This document shows positions 23,863 to 37,717 of a stretch of DNA of 64,000 nt, piece by piece. The stretch is taken from positions 3,038,001 to 3,102,000 of the forward strand of contig NC_133123.1 in NCBI RefSeq assembly GCF_033568475.1, written 5' to 3'. Position 1 is the stretch's first letter. Every line of letters begins with the position of its first letter. Made by a program: the position numbers and the translations under genes. The notes beneath the pieces were generated by a model. It had not been told where the DNA came from. It made no database searches and worked only from the letters and a program-made list of their open reading frames with translations. The stretch comes from Henckelia pumila. Its lineage: Eukaryota; Streptophyta; Magnoliopsida; Lamiales; Gesneriaceae.

Positions 23863-26800
23863 TCAAAGTTCAAGTGTTAGATTCTGATGGTTCACACCCT
23901 CTGGAAAAGTAAAAGTGACCAATCCAGATTTCTCTTCATAATCAAGCTCGACTTCATCCATGTCAATCGCGGCCCTTTTCGGTTCAACAGACGAATATGC
24001 ACCGAATAGTCCACATCCATGGATCCTCATTTCGACGTTTCCTGTTTTTCTGGATTCGTACTTTAGTTCTTTTACTGCTCCCCCGGAATTGAACATCTTG
24101 ATCAGACCTATGGGCGCAAATGCTGCACCATTGGACAGTTTCTTGACAGGAACAACCGTGAATACCTCGTATTCACGAGCTTTCAGTTCGATTGGCAGAG
24201 TCATATTTGTCAGTACATAAACCAGTTTCCCTACAATGGGCATCGACAAGAACTAAATTTTACCAAAATGGGACCATTTTTTTTTTATATACAAAAATTG
24301 GTGAACCGAAAAAGCAGATGTGAGATGTATTGTCGTGAACATTAAAAATGACATGCTGAGAGAACATACCGCTTCTATGGGAATACATAATGCAATCTCC
24401 ACTCCATCCATTTTCAGCTATGCTGGTTATGTACGGTATATCTTTCGCTTGAATAGTACCTAGGTTCGTTCCAGGCTCTTTGTCGTGAATAATATTTTTT
24501 CTACTATCCCGACACCAAGAAGCCCCTTGACAGTTGAAAACTCCAAGAACTCCAGTATAATCATTCATGTTCCAAACTTTTAGAAGACTACAACGAATTA
24601 TCAAGACTTGAATATTCTTGCATGTCTTCTAACATCAAGGCGAGAGTTTCGAGCCTAACTTATATTTTTTAAAAGTTATACCTTCTTCCATCTCTGGTAG
24701 GATCAGTAAACAGACAATCTATTGTTGGTCTTCCGGGAAGTTTGGCCCTCAATGTTGAACCATCAGGCAGTACAAGCTTCTTCAAAACATCAAAATCGTG
24801 GTTCCCAGGCTTGTCGCTGTCAATAAGGACACATGGATTTATATTTTGGATTGAAAATGAGTGTGTTGTGACACATGTAACATCAGAGCATTTTAAACTA
24901 AACATCACCTGACATAGATCGCGCAGCCTCCAACAGCACGAGCTGCTCCATGGTATTCAGCCATGGGGTGCAGGCTCTATATCATCATATCAAGCGAAAA
25001 TTGATTAAGATCAAACATCTCAGAAGTTTATTGGAAGAAAATGGAATCCTCACATGAAACATGTCCCAATCAGGCACCATAAACTCTCCAACGAAGACAG
25101 TGTTGTAAGCAACAGAAGCAATGTGGATTGTGTGAGATGCAGGATCTCTAGGAAAAAAATCATCTGATGCTCTAATAACAGCAGCTTTCTTTGCACTGTG
25201 GGAATCAATTTTACAGATATAAAAAAATTTAACGCTCCAAATGGCGAAAATGGAGATTTCTTACCTGTACAATGCATCGGTACTATGGCTCATACAAGAA
25301 ATAATCCCATTATTTTCGAAGTTTCTGGAGATCGATGCTTCTAGGGCTTCGTGGTATTTTTGAGAAAGTTTTACTCTTCCACCAAAGCCAGCCCCAAGGG
25401 TTTCAAGTATACTTTGATTGTCTACTTTCACACCATTTACCCCAGCAGAAGCAAGGTAAGAATGCAGATCATAATAGAAAGTGTGTACTTTCTCAGGGTT
25501 CACAAGTCCAACCTTGTTTAACATTATGCTCTTCAAAACGAAACAGATGCCATTGGTCTCGACCCCAGAAGATGGAACAGCATTTACTATTTTGGGTTCG
25601 TACTGTTCCATTTCGGGAACACTGGGTTTAACACCACCCCAGTAGCCAACTATTGCATGCCACACATAAACATACCTACAAAAAAACTCGGGGGGAAATT
25701 TACCAAGGTGTCATAGCCAGAAAGAGTTATGGAGATTCTATTTGAAACTTAAGAGCAATGGTTTACTTCAAATTGTACTGGTCCTTGATCTCAGCAATAA
25801 TTTGGTGAAGTCCCATTCCCGGATCTCCTTCTGTGTCGCCCCCTCTTTCATTGTCCTTTTGAAATTTATGATTCTCTCTAATATCAGTTAATCGATTTGC
25901 AAAACTGGTATGGAAACAAAAAACAAAAATCATGGAACCAGTATTAAATCAATTCACAAATACTGCCCCAAAAAGCAAATGGGTGGAGTTATATTCACTT
26001 GGCAGTGTCATCAAATTTGGCTTCAGTGCTGGTAGAATCCATACCAACTGATTGCCATCCATCATCTATGATTATAAACTTAGGAGGAGCTCCACCTTTC
26101 ACCAGACTACTTGAACAAACAAAAACATGATATTTTACACAGATGATGTAATATTTCAAATACTTTAAATATTAATGAAATTATCTTAAGCGAAGGAGAC
26201 CTATTTATTCCTTCCTTGACTCCCTCGGCAGTAACATCCGTATAAAAAGCATCCCACGTGCACCATCCGAACCAATTCAATGCATCAGGCATCTGTACCA
26301 TGATTAAGAACAAATTTATGAGAGTGGGAAAACTAGTGATGAATGCAAACCATGGATATTTGAAGTGTTATCTATAGTTTATAATACCTCCTTATTATGA
26401 CGGTGGCAGAACGTCTGCAAATGAGTTTCCAGAAACCTGTTCAAATCCCAATTATCGCATAATAACTATGGATTTAAATTCACATTATGAAAGGATATGC
26501 AACTGAATCATTTTTCTGCTGCCAAATCACAAACAATGGGATACCAGGAAAGGTAACATTTAGACTCACTTAGTTGCTTCACAATACAATCTGAATAAGA
26601 AGAAGCTTTGTGCATTATACCTATAAGCATCATAGAATAATTGGACAAGCCTTGCATTGCAATCAAGTGATATTCAAGTTCTGCTACTATGAATAAGTAT
26701 TAGACCGAGCAAGAAAATAACTTCTGAATTCGAGTGGCCGTTACAACACACAATCATAGGCCTATCTTGACAGAGTGTGAGAAACTAACAAGGAAATAGC

Positions 26801-27637
26801 TAAAGAAATAATACACAAGATAAACGGAGAGACTAGTATTGATATTGGTCCGGCAAATATGAACTTAACCGGTCATACTTGATTGAATTTTCGATAACCC
26901 TGTACGGATCGATTCCAGCTGCCACATAAACCAAGTGCCTGCCTTCAAATTCTTGCACAGAAGGATCACCTGCAATATTCCAATTCCCCCAACAACAACA
27001 ATAAAAAACTCAAATTTAGACAAAGAAAAAATGCACACTTAAACACAACCGATGAAAAATTACGTAAAAAAGGTCAACTACCACTTTCCAAGCAAATTTC
27101 CAGTTCATCATTTGCATTTCCCTGAAGCACAGCTCTGAAATTCCCTTCAAGAATCGGCAACAGAACAGTGTAAATTACCGATCCTGTTCGTTCTTCCCCA
27201 TCTTTATTTTCTTCGCCAACTCGAAAACTATTGGGCACCTCAATCAGTAAAAACTGTGTCTCGCATGGGATATCGTGGCCACACGTACCCATACATTGTG
27301 TCATCCACCATAACTTGAATCTGTAAAGACTCAAAAATCTCAACCCCCTGCAAATTTAACACCATTAATCCTTCCACAGCCATTCAGTTATATAATCAAG
27401 AAAACAAAATTTGACCATGTTTTAGAATAATAAAAGTAAAGCCTCGTACTTGAGTTTTCCAACTGGGAAAACTACACTGCTACCAATTTGATCAGACTCA
27501 ACGCCAATGAAAATACCCTCATTTTGTTTTGTCGGAGTCAGGAAAATGTTGTCGTGAACATCGGTGAGAATGCAGTTGCAAGAAACGCTCAGATTTCCGT
27601 CAGCAAGAATTAAGTCCTGCTGTGAACCAATCGCCAT
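23863..27637 (-). CDS. RFS2: SIP2/RFS2-type glycoside hydrolase 36, copy B
   Basis: Thirteen exons (minus): 27450-27637, 27082-27347, 26879-26969, 26388-26436, 26201-26292, 25999-26106, 25767-25904, 25265-25675, 25054-25195, 24909-24976, 24682-24816, 24370-24587 and 23863-24230. They total 2274 nt, 757 residues. Exon sizes match copy A almost exactly, showing tandem duplication. An extra 92-bp intron (24817-24908) interrupts the codon for Ser in AIYVSDKPG, where copy A is continuous. Conserved parts: [72 protein letters not shown] and [14 protein letters not shown]. The nucleophile motif reads GVKVDNQSI, with the Asp (residue 396) kept but Val replaced by Asn compared with copy A. Intron 3 (26437-26878) is long. 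Function is presumably galactosyl hydrolysis or transfer in the cytosol. Divergent residues suggest changed activity, but no break is seen. Confidence 0.92.
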
Positions 27638-27690
27638 TTTTTGTCCTCCCGCGTTATTGAAAATGAGGATTCACAGTTTTTGGGCAGCTA

Positions 27691-27714
27691 TGATATGATA
27701 TGATATGATATGAT
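27691..27714. repeat. (TGATA)n microsatellite in copy B upstream region
   Basis: Nearly five TGATA units lie about 55 bp upstream of the start codon of GH36 copy B, in the presumed leader or core promoter. An A/T-rich TATTTATATG word (minus strand) just beyond, at about 27725-27735, could act as the TATA box. Confidence 0.7.
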
Positions 27715-29572
27715 CGAGAAATCATATAAATAAAAATTTCCACTAATCTCGACATGGGAATGTGATCGGATAATTGCGATGAATTTCTATGGTAGAGCAA
27801 AAGGCAAAGGCGAAAGCATCATTTTCAGTGGACTCGAAAGTTGAAACGCAAGGACGAGGGGAATTTTGTAAAAATTACACATTAGATACAAGGTAAAGGA
27901 TGACGTAACATATGCGATCATGTGAATTGTAATTTTAGCGCACACAAAAAACTCTGCAAAATAACGAAACATTATTTAATTTTGTTTCACAAATTTTTTA
28001 TTCGATCTAAATCATTAAAAAAAATTAATTATTATTTTTTGTATAAGTGTTTTTGATAAAGTTTCATAGATTTATATCCGTGAAATAAGTCGATTCGATT
28101 TATATCTACAAAATTTTGAAATGTAAGATTTTTGACAAAAAAGACGATATTTTTTTTCATGAGCCAGACCAAAAATTCAAAATTCATTTAAAAATTTGAT
28201 TCGTATGACAATTTCCTAGAAATATGTTTTGTATTTTTTTATGTTAACAATATTACTTTAACTGAATTTATGAATAACATTGTCACTTCTTACGAATATA
28301 TATTGTATTCATAATATACATCATTAAACTATATTTTACAAACGCTTCAATGAAGATAATTTTGTTAATTTATTAATTTAAAAAATTAGTATCTATATTT
28401 CTATACACTATATATATAATAAAACATAAACTTTTTTAGAATAACCACGTTGGTCAAATTAATGGAGTGAATTTTCACTTGCATGGATTACTAGTTAAAA
28501 TAATTATCTACCAAACATTCTATTCTTTAAAAAAAAATCTGTTTTTTAATTTTATTTTCAAACACTATTTTTTTAACAAACCATAAATTTAATCATTTCT
28601 TTAATATTCTTTTACAAATACTCGTAAGATAAATAAAGATGTGACATATCAAATGGAATTTTTGGAGTAAATGGTGATGCAATAAATTCGAATTTTATTG
28701 AGCATCCTTATTTATTATTTTCTTAACACTCTAATCATACATCATTCACTTATCATAACCCATGAATCAATTGGTACAAAAAATTATACGATATATTTAT
28801 GCGTTAGTTTTTTTTTTTTTTTAAAAAAAAAATAGATTTTCAAGATTTTTTTAAAATCTTGAAAAATTATACATGACTAATTTTCAGCATTAATATAATT
28901 ACTTACTATGATATCTCCAGTTTTTCTTAAATTTCATCCACCCCTCAGAGTCAGCTTTGCTGCTTTGCAATATTCCCACAGTTTTTTTTATCACTAGTTC
29001 TTTTGTTTGGGGAAAAAAAAAACCTCTGGCGCACAAGCATCATCCATCTCAATAAATAAACAAGATAAAATATGGAATTAACTAGGGAATAAGATTAATT
29101 AATTTCAATGTGAAAGAAATATTAAGTCCAATTTATTATATTCTGCAGTTTCTTGCACGACTGCTAAATGCTATAGCTTAGTACTATGGACATCTGACTT
29201 TTCATGTGGGAGCCGATGCCATATATACATGAAAAATAAGATGTTACTCATCATGAATACAATAATAAACGTCTGGTCTTTAAGCTCACCTCCTTCATAA
29301 TAAATTGTCTCCAAATTCTATGCTGGGAAGTGGGAACCCTATAATAACGATAACTCTCGAGCGGGACAAGTGTGTACAAGTACAAAATTGCATATAAACA
29401 GTAAAGGTATTTTCAAATCACTAAAAAGGGAAATTTAAACAAATTTCTACACCACTCAAGGATAGGGAAAAGATGTGGTATTCTGAATTCTACTCTTCTG
29501 ACCGAGTAACCTATAATTTTGTACAAACCCTCTGAAATCCCGACACTTGAAATACGTATGGTGGCATTGGAA
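27715..29572. other. Intergenic sequence between GH36 copy B and VCS copy A
   Basis: No gene is seen. It contains a degenerate palindromic repeat (about 28048-28212) and AT-rich sequence. From about 29340 rightward the sequence resembles the 3' flank of the second VCS copy (both contain GTACAAGTACAAAATTGCAT), so the VCS duplication extends past the stop codon. Confidence 0.5.
28048..28212. repeat. Degenerate dispersed palindromic repeat, copy 3
   Basis: GTTTCATAGATTTATATCCG, TGAAATAAGTCGATTCGATT, a TTTGACAAAAAAGACGATAT block, TTTTCATGAGCC and TTGATTCGTATGACAATTTC occur in the same order as in the copies at 19935 and 23039. It is strongly decayed. Confidence 0.35.
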
Positions 29573-32500
29573 TCATTTAGAGCCCATAAGCATGGAATTG
29601 ATGACATGCATGATCAAGCGAACGTTAGAAAGTTCGGAACCTGTAGTGGTTGGCATGTTGTGATGGTGATTCATTATTTGATATACTTGCTCAAAGATGG
29701 GGCGTACGTGCACATTAATCACCGGGTCGGCCGGATTTATAGCAGTTAGAACCTCCCTCATCCAAGTTAGTTTTCGAGGGGTTTCCTTGCTGATATCACA
29801 GGCCAATTGCTGTAGAAGAGAGAGGAGAACCCCTTGGCTCAATGGCAGTGGATTCATGGCCAAGAGCGTAGGCAAATCAACCTGAAGAAAAATGATTGAA
29901 AGGAACAAATTTTAGGATTCCAATGCAAATAACTATGGAACCAAATACATGTATGTGAAAAGAAAATGGTGAGATCGGCCAAGCATATGCCTGTGTTAGG
30001 CCTCTCTGATATTCTGAGGAAAAAGAGTAGAGCATACATGAGAACATAACCATGATACAACAGTAACATCACTCCTATGCAAGGCAGCAATGAAAGCATC
30101 CTCATACTTTAGCTCAGCTACCAATCTAGAAAGCTCTTTTGTTGGATCAACCTCGAGCTAGAAAAAATAGCATTCAGAATAAATAGGTATAAAAGCACCA
30201 AGTAAATAAAAATAAAAAATCAGGGAGAAACGTATAAAACCTTCTCATGTAGAGCACCCAAAAGACCGTTACTCAGCTGATTAGTCAAAGGATTTGCTGC
30301 TTTAGAATTTACTCCTGCAGCAAAAGCTACCAATTTTCTTTGACCATCGAGCAACTCATTGCTCAAAGTTTTAGACATTGATGACGCGGAAGTTATAGCA
30401 TCCTGAAGAAATTAAAAAAATATTAGTGAGGCAGATGGGTACCAACTAAAAGACTCATTCTCCGGTAATGTAACATGCAAACCATGTGCATTCTATATTA
30501 GTCAGAGGGCGCACACCTAGAAACATTAGCATAATATTGTAAAAGTATAAATACCCTCAAAACAAGTGCAAGAGATGAATGTGAGGCCTCAAACTGCTGC
30601 TGAGCTGCTGCAGTATGTTCAACCATTCCTTTCTGAAATGCGGAATCAACCTGCTCAAACATTGCCCTGCATGACATTTCAAATGCAGGGATCACAGAAA
30701 CTTCCAAAGACGATTTCAGCATTTCCTGCATTGCAAACCGATATGAAATTAGATTTCGTGAGGCAGACAACTACATAAAAACATATATAAAGATCTATGC
30801 CATATCTTGGATAATCCATCTCTTTTTGTAAACAAGGAACAGAGTTCAAAGAACAATAAAATAATAGCCAAACTTATTCGCTTGACTTGTACCTGAAGTG
30901 CTTGCTTGCCGGAAGATTGAAATTGAGAATGGAGTTGCCTAGCAACTATAGCTTCAAGCTTGAAGTTGACTGATTTTTCCAGCTGATTTACAGCTTTATC
31001 ACCCACTCCTTTCTGATCACATAAATAATGTATGATTCAGAAAATGATTAAACCACAATAAAAATACTTTTGACACATGTCGGAATGTAGAATATTAACC
31101 TGGAAGCTCTCCACAATAGAAGTGGATATTGCTTTCTCGATGGTGGGAATGATAGCTCGAGCCACAGATTGCCCAAGTGAAGAAACTTCTCGCTTCACAG
31201 TTTTCTCTATCAACGAAGGTAAGTCTTTGTTTAAGAAACCGCTGATCATATCTGTTACTTGTTGTGCTCGCTCCCGAGACGCCTTTTCCTGTTTTGCATT
31301 CTCTTCTTGCAACCGAGCCCATAAAGCATCAGCATTGGCTTTTACAGCTTTCTCCATGTTTCGTCCCAATGATGCCTCAAGCCTTTTGCCTTCTTTGATA
31401 ACAGGGACAGCAATCATCGTTGCCATCTGCTTCTGCATGTCTTTTTGCAGAGCTAGAAGCTGAGCATAAATAAGCCGTAAAGCATGATATCAAAACGTTG
31501 ACACATAAATCAGATGCCGTCAACAATTTGCACTTGATTACCATAGATAAAATGGTTAGTCTCTACCTGATGCATTAAAAATTTCGTACACGGATTTAGC
31601 GTTATTCCTATAAAAAAAATATATCAACAATAAAATAACCACTACTTGGGAGAGTTAAAAAAGACAAAAATGAGTAACATTCAAGCACGTGAATGGCATT
31701 TAACATTTAACAATTAACAATGACCTTGTATGCGGACAAATTAAAATATACAAAATAAAATAAATGCATGAAAGATGTTTTTAATTTAACCAACATAACT
31801 GAAAAATCAAGTGACAACTCAGTTTGAAGAATGATGAAATATAGCATACATAACAGCGTTTCCAAGAAAAATTGTCCAACAGTAGATAATAACAATATTA
31901 AAAGGTTCGCAATTACCTGATGCAGGACCTCTTGCATGGAATAAATTTGTGATTCTACCGGAGTACTATAGCTGATGCCTGGTTCATTAGAAGAATCTGC
32001 CGAATTGAAAGCACTTGGTGAGGCTAAAGATATGCCAGATCCTTGAGCACTCTTTCCCTTCTGCTTCTTCCCTTTGACATTTGGTGCAGGTTGCGGAGCC
32101 AGCACAGGAATTGATGGATCAATGACCCTACTGGGGCCATCCTTCGCAGAGTCTTGAATCTCTTCTTCTACTGTCGAAGGTTGGGCAACTGTTTCAGTTC
32201 CACCAGTCCCATCAAACTGGCGATCTTCCTCTACTATATAAGTTTCAGGTGATACAGCACGACATTCTCGGGCCATCTCAATTCCTAGGTCAGATGCTTC
32301 AGAGCAAAAGGTATTTTCCTTGTCTTCGGACAGAAAAGTTTGAAGTTCTTCTCCAGATCCATCAACAATATTTTGATTAAACTTTGTTTCATCCACAACC
32401 TTTACCTCTACAACAGAATTCCTTGTTTCACTGCTCAGTCCCACATCTTGAATTTTTAGTTCAACGTCGCCTTGGATATCTGTTGTGTGCATCACCTCGG

Positions 32501-35500
32501 AGGATGAATTGGCCATCAATATCTCGGAAGGAGTAACCAGATGAGTGGGGTGTCTGAATTCTATTGAATGACTGAGTGCCAGGGACATATCATCTTGAGA
32601 ATGTTTATACTCATAGTTTCTTGATTCACCATCTAATGAAGCAACGTCAGACAAGTTACTGTGAATGGTGTCCATTTGTCTGTCAACTGTATACTCAACA
32701 ATTTTTGGCTCTACACCCCGATCATTACTCAAAACACCATGCTCAAAGCTGCTCGATGGATTTCTAAAACCAGAAAGTGTTCCGGACAGCCTGGGACTCA
32801 AAGGTAGAGAAGGTGAAGCAACAGGAGAGAGATTACCATCACTAGCAATTACAGGTGAAGCCATTTGTTTGCTTTCCATACTTGAGGGAATGAACTCCTG
32901 AAGGCTGGGTGACTCGGCAGAAACAGGGTCGACAGGGCATCTAACCGTAGGTACATTCTCCAAGCCATGTGCATGTATGGATGATGAGGGTGCTGAACTA
33001 GCAAGCGATGTCCCCGTTGTTTTATTGCCAGAAGACTCCAAATTGGCAAGTCCTTCTGTAATAGAAGCTTCGCGCGAAACATTAGATTCTGACTTCTCAT
33101 ACACTAAATTTCCTACTGCAGGTGGCAAACACTGTGACAAGTCCAACGCATACTGCTGAATGGCTTGCGTCTGGACACAATATACCTGAACAACTTGCTC
33201 CCCATTAGGCAGTGATTCACTTGTCCCTGTAAAACTCAGTATTCGCATTGTGACCGTAAATTCGGCAATGTAGTTCATGCGTGTTGCAGCCGGATTAGGA
33301 CCGTATTCCAAGTGCACAACATATATAGCATTTCTTTTGGCATTTGCCAATAAAAGAAGACCAGCTTGTGATAAGGCTATCACTTGATTGAAGAAAGCTT
33401 CTTCTATTCGAGCCTCTGAACTCGTTAATTCCAAAGTCTGCGTGCAGTGCCATGACTCGGCATCAATAGGAAGTAACCAACCTTCCTCACTCGCTGATAC
33501 CCATATTTTCACTTCCCGATTGAGAGGGCCCTGAACATATCCTCTAAAAGCTAAGTGCAGTGATATAACAATTAAAACCACAAGCAAAGCAAGAGTTAAC
33601 AAGAAATATTTGATGCAAGTGGTGTTAAAGAGACCCATGACAAAGATAACTCCGTGAGAAAAACTAAAATGAATCTCTATTTGCATTTACCCCAGTTATA
33701 AGTATTATATGGTCTGGGCGATGAGGAGCGGCCAAAAATGTGACAGAACTAACAGGTTGTCCACCATGAGGCAGGAGAACTGCTATTGGTAGTAGATTTC
33801 GATCTTCCCAAATTTTAATCTGCAAACAAAATGGCAAGTCCTCAACGCCCACAACTTTATAGGAAATACACCAAATAACCATAAGCACTCAATAACCATA
33901 AGCACACATGTGATATCTAGATATTAAGTGATATTCGATTATTCAGAATTAGAGGCATTTTGACTGTCAGCAAAAATCCACAAGCAACATTCGGAATCAG
34001 AAATTTTTTCCTTCACAACACCCTAACTGCACATGCATTGCTCAGGACCTAGTAGTTTAATGTTGGATTTAGACATTTAAGAATCTCCCTATACAATGTT
34101 GAACTTTTCCTCCCAAACTAAATATATGTTCACATTTTAATTAGTTGGTATTGGGTATGTATGTCCGTGCACGAACAATACCAAGTTAGCATGTATAGAT
34201 CAGGGATAATTAATTATGAGTCTATCATCTGTTCTACGGCCTTAACGTGAGCACATTCCACAATATGAAATAGAAAATTATTTTTAATTGACATCTTGTC
34301 AGCTCAGGCTTTTGGTTCCACTTATTTCTCACTATATAAATTACTTTGGAATTTTAAAACACACATTTCCTCAATTCAAGATATGGGAAGTAATCAACAC
34401 GTTAGCTTTGTGCTTTATAAGAAATAAAGTTACTTAAATCAGATTTGACTATCATAACCACGTTATTTGATAGAACGGAAAGATTACATATGCGAACATA
34501 GCGAATGGAGAGGGTACATCAGATGGAAAAATTATTAAACAAGCGCCATAAGTTTTGATAAATCATGAACTTTCGAATGAAGTTGGCTAATTTTGTTTCA
34601 AGATTTATGCTATTACAAGCTAATGTTGCATATACACTCATGTGCAACTGCAAAATTGCTATATTTAATTACTACAAAATGTTCCCAGTTAATTCGATTT
34701 TGCACGTGCTCGTGTGTCGCTGGAACTCAACATTAATTTTTATGACATACTTTTCACATTTGTTTGTGCAAGGAAGAGAACTAAACTAATTTTATTGATT
34801 CTACATGTCACTTTAAATGGGTGTATAGACCCTAAGCCAAATAAATGCAGAAGAAAAGGAATAATATGATGAGGCAATCACTTGGCACTTGCTTCCCATT
34901 ATTAGTCAAAAAACTTAGAAATAACACCAGCTGTAGGGCAAAGTTAAAGAAATATATGACAAACCGTGCCGTCTACTGAAGCAGATACCAAACGGGTGGT
35001 CATCCACTGACACATGGATAGGTCAGTCACTTCCCCATCATGACTACCAACAAGTTGGATGCCATCAATCAATTTATCAACTGTACATTTTAGAGGTTCG
35101 TCCGCCGAAAAGTTTTCTCCTTTTCCCACTTTCGTAGTATCAATCTTCAAGATATTCTTCCCAATCCCAAGAGCAAGAACTTCCTGTTGGAGAAAACAAA
35201 ATTACCCAGCAAATCAGCACCGAGAGATAAAATACGGTTAAACAACCAAAAACACATCGTTGGTGCCTGGCGGTGAAATACTTGTTTGTGACAATGCCAA
35301 CAAACTCGGGGATGAACAGATTCTCCTTCTCCGGTAATTTGAACAGCAGTAACAATTCGCCCAGTAATTTGCTGCTTGTCTTCTTCATCAGGACCTTCAG
35401 CAATCTTCCACACATAAACACGACCATCCACGCTAGCACTGTATGCAACCAACTAGTTTGGTAAAGAGAAGACAAAAGCTAAGGTGATCTCAGGGCAATG

Positions 35501-36634
35501 GTGGAAGAAGTTACCCAGCTAAAAGGTGAACATCCTCGGTAAAGAAAGCCATGTCCGTGACCCTCTGGCAGGAATAAATAATTCAATAAGATTCAATTAA
35601 GGCTATTTTCAAATGTTCACAAGATTGAGAGAAACAATAAGAAAAACTAATAACAAGATTACCAACTCATACACTAAAAGTGTAAAACAAATCCACAAAA
35701 ATTCTTGGCTCTAACAACAGACTAAGTTCGAGTGCCAAAAGGTAAAGCAGACCTGAGCTAGGCCCTTGAGCAATGATCTCAAGGCAGTGTTGATATTAAG
35801 CACCCTAATAGCCCCCAACTTAAGTCCATAGCATATATATGTTTTATTCACTGCAATTTGCCTGCCCACTACAAGTCCTGGGTCCGACACATATTTGGTA
35901 ATGGGTGTAACCTCAAGCTGCGGCTGCACCTCTCCTGGCAACCTAATATCTATATCATAAACCAAATGATCGCCGCTCAAATGCCTCCCCTTGGGTGGTT
36001 TACTACTTGGCATCCGCATCACAGGGCCCTGGTGTGAAACTAATAATCCAGGCCCAGATGACAAATTGTTCACATATTGTGGCATGGAGAAATCAGAGCC
36101 TGAAGAAGTAGGAAGAGTTTGGGGCATCGGCATTGTGGACTCATTTGGACTGTCCTGCGTTGAAGGTGGAGCACTCAAAAGCGCCATCAAACGAGCACCA
36201 TGGGTGTTAGGGTTTTGGGAAACAAGAGCGGCTTGGAGATTAAGGTGGTGGGGGGAACTAGGCACTGGAACTTGGGGTTGGAGGAGGGGCGTAGGATAAG
36301 ACACGGACCTCTGGGGGTGAACGTTCGCAAATTCCCGAGGGTTGGATGGGGGACTGTACATAGGAAGATGGTGGAACTGGGGTTGGAGATGGAACGGTGA
36401 GGTTTGAGGAAGATAAGAATACTGCCCTCCGCCGGCAGCGGCTGGCGGCGGAAAAGAGGCCGAGGGGGGCGGAAAGGGAGCTGAAATAAAATTAGGGTTA
36501 GTGAAGGAGCTACCGCTGTTGGAAATGTTTTGGGAAGCAGGTGCTGCTGCCGGGGAAGTGGAAGGTCTGAACAGCAAAGGCATGTCGAAAGGAGGAGCTC
36601 CGCCGGGTGGATTGGGATTTCCGGCGGTGGCCAT
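29573..36634 (-). CDS. VCS: VARICOSE, EDC4-type mRNA-decapping scaffold, tandem copy A
   Basis: Twelve exons (minus): 35753-36634, 35515-35564, 35282-35438, 34965-35183, 33691-33819, 31917-33530, 31100-31459, 30893-31012, 30555-30725, 30241-30402, 30038-30157 and 29573-29881. They total 4293 nt, 1430 residues. The N-terminus is Pro/Ser-rich low-complexity ([19 protein letters not shown]). WD40-like repeats fill roughly residues 205-530, with [26 protein letters not shown] and [11 protein letters not shown] long Ser/Glu-rich disordered linker follows (about 600-1000, one 538-codon exon). The C-terminal third is charged and helical, with KNMEK/ERAQQ-type coiled coil (about 1020-1170) and a final all-helical domain ending MLMGSK. 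Plant VCS binds DCP1/DCP2 in cytoplasmic P-bodies and is needed for mRNA decapping. In Arabidopsis VCS and VCR also sit in tandem. A second full copy lies at 39877-48373. Confidence 0.94.
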
Positions 36635-37717
36635 GTCTGCAAGTTTGGAGTGTAGCTCAATAGCTCAATCTCAGTCTTCGCAGGCTCTCACCTCGTTGTT
36701 TGCCATTGTCGTTCATCATTCAACACTTAAAATAATTATAATATAATCTTTCATTCATGTTATCTAATTTCATAACAAAATTAAAGTATTAAACCGTTTA
36801 TTTCAAAAAAAAAAACAAAACAAAACAAAATTAAACCGTTGTGACAGATAACCGCTACCAACGTGCGTCAAATTGATCTCTAACTAGGGATATGAACCAA
36901 CTCAAAATCGAAATTAAACAAAATCCTAAGCTTCAATGACATGTTTTGACCCATTATATGTAAAGTATAAACAAGTTGTGAATCAAAACAACCACGACCA
37001 ATGATATCACGAATCCTAAACACTTTAAAGAACTTGTCGTCGAAGATTGGTAAGTCATAAACGCCACAAGAAACGAGTTTCTTGATAAATTCTATAAATC
37101 TGAACAAGAAGATGACAAAACACAAATCCAAACAATTTATACGAATAATCAATATCTTCAAAACATTTTTATGCAATTCTCGTCTATAACGCATGCTTAT
37201 ATAAGAAAAATGTCATCGCATGTCAATCTAAAGTTCAACTATTATTGGATGAATGTGTGGGTATGACTAAAACAGATTATACAATGTTGCATTTACAATT
37301 GAGTTCAACACAAATAATCGTTTTAATAATTGTCGCAATATTATGAAAAAAAAACAACTACTCAGTCCAGATAATAATAAATAAGGAACATTAAATAATA
37401 AATGTTTTCTAATGAGATGAGAAGATGTTAATTATTTCGTATCAAAAAAGAAGATGGTGATTAATGAGTTAGATATCTATGATTTGCTATATAATGTTCC
37501 ATTACAATATCATCTAGTTGATTAAGTTTTTGGTGAAAACCATCCTATGTCAAGATATCTTGTGTTTATTAAAGAAATTCTAAAAAGACTTTACATGACC
37601 ATTTTAAATAGTATTTTAGAATGCTCCTATAACTTTGAGAAAAGCTTAAAAATATTTCCTAGAATAATTTCAATACACTAACTCAATATCAACATCGTCC
37701 GCACTCACAAAAAAACA
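36635..37717. promoter_or_regulatory. Upstream region of VCS copy A
   Basis: This non-coding segment should hold the copy A promoter. Its sequence stops resembling the copy B upstream region within about 15 bp of the start codon. A minus-strand frame at 36880-37194 is open but matches nothing I recognise. No TATA box is assigned. Confidence 0.4.

Noticed and set aside
28392-28494. Possible 103-bp Helitron (A|TCTATATTTC start, ATTACTAG|T end)
   Set aside because: The start and end words fit, but no hairpin precedes the CTAG. In AT-rich DNA such words arise by chance.
35991-36400. Plus-strand frames opposite exon 1 of VCS copy A
   Set aside because: The Gly/Trp-rich translation is the complement of Pro-rich codons. 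The same shadow appears opposite copy B.
36880-37194. 104-codon minus-strand frame upstream of VCS copy A
   Set aside because: It has no recognised domain, AT-rich codon usage and no sign of a promoter. I cannot support it as a gene.
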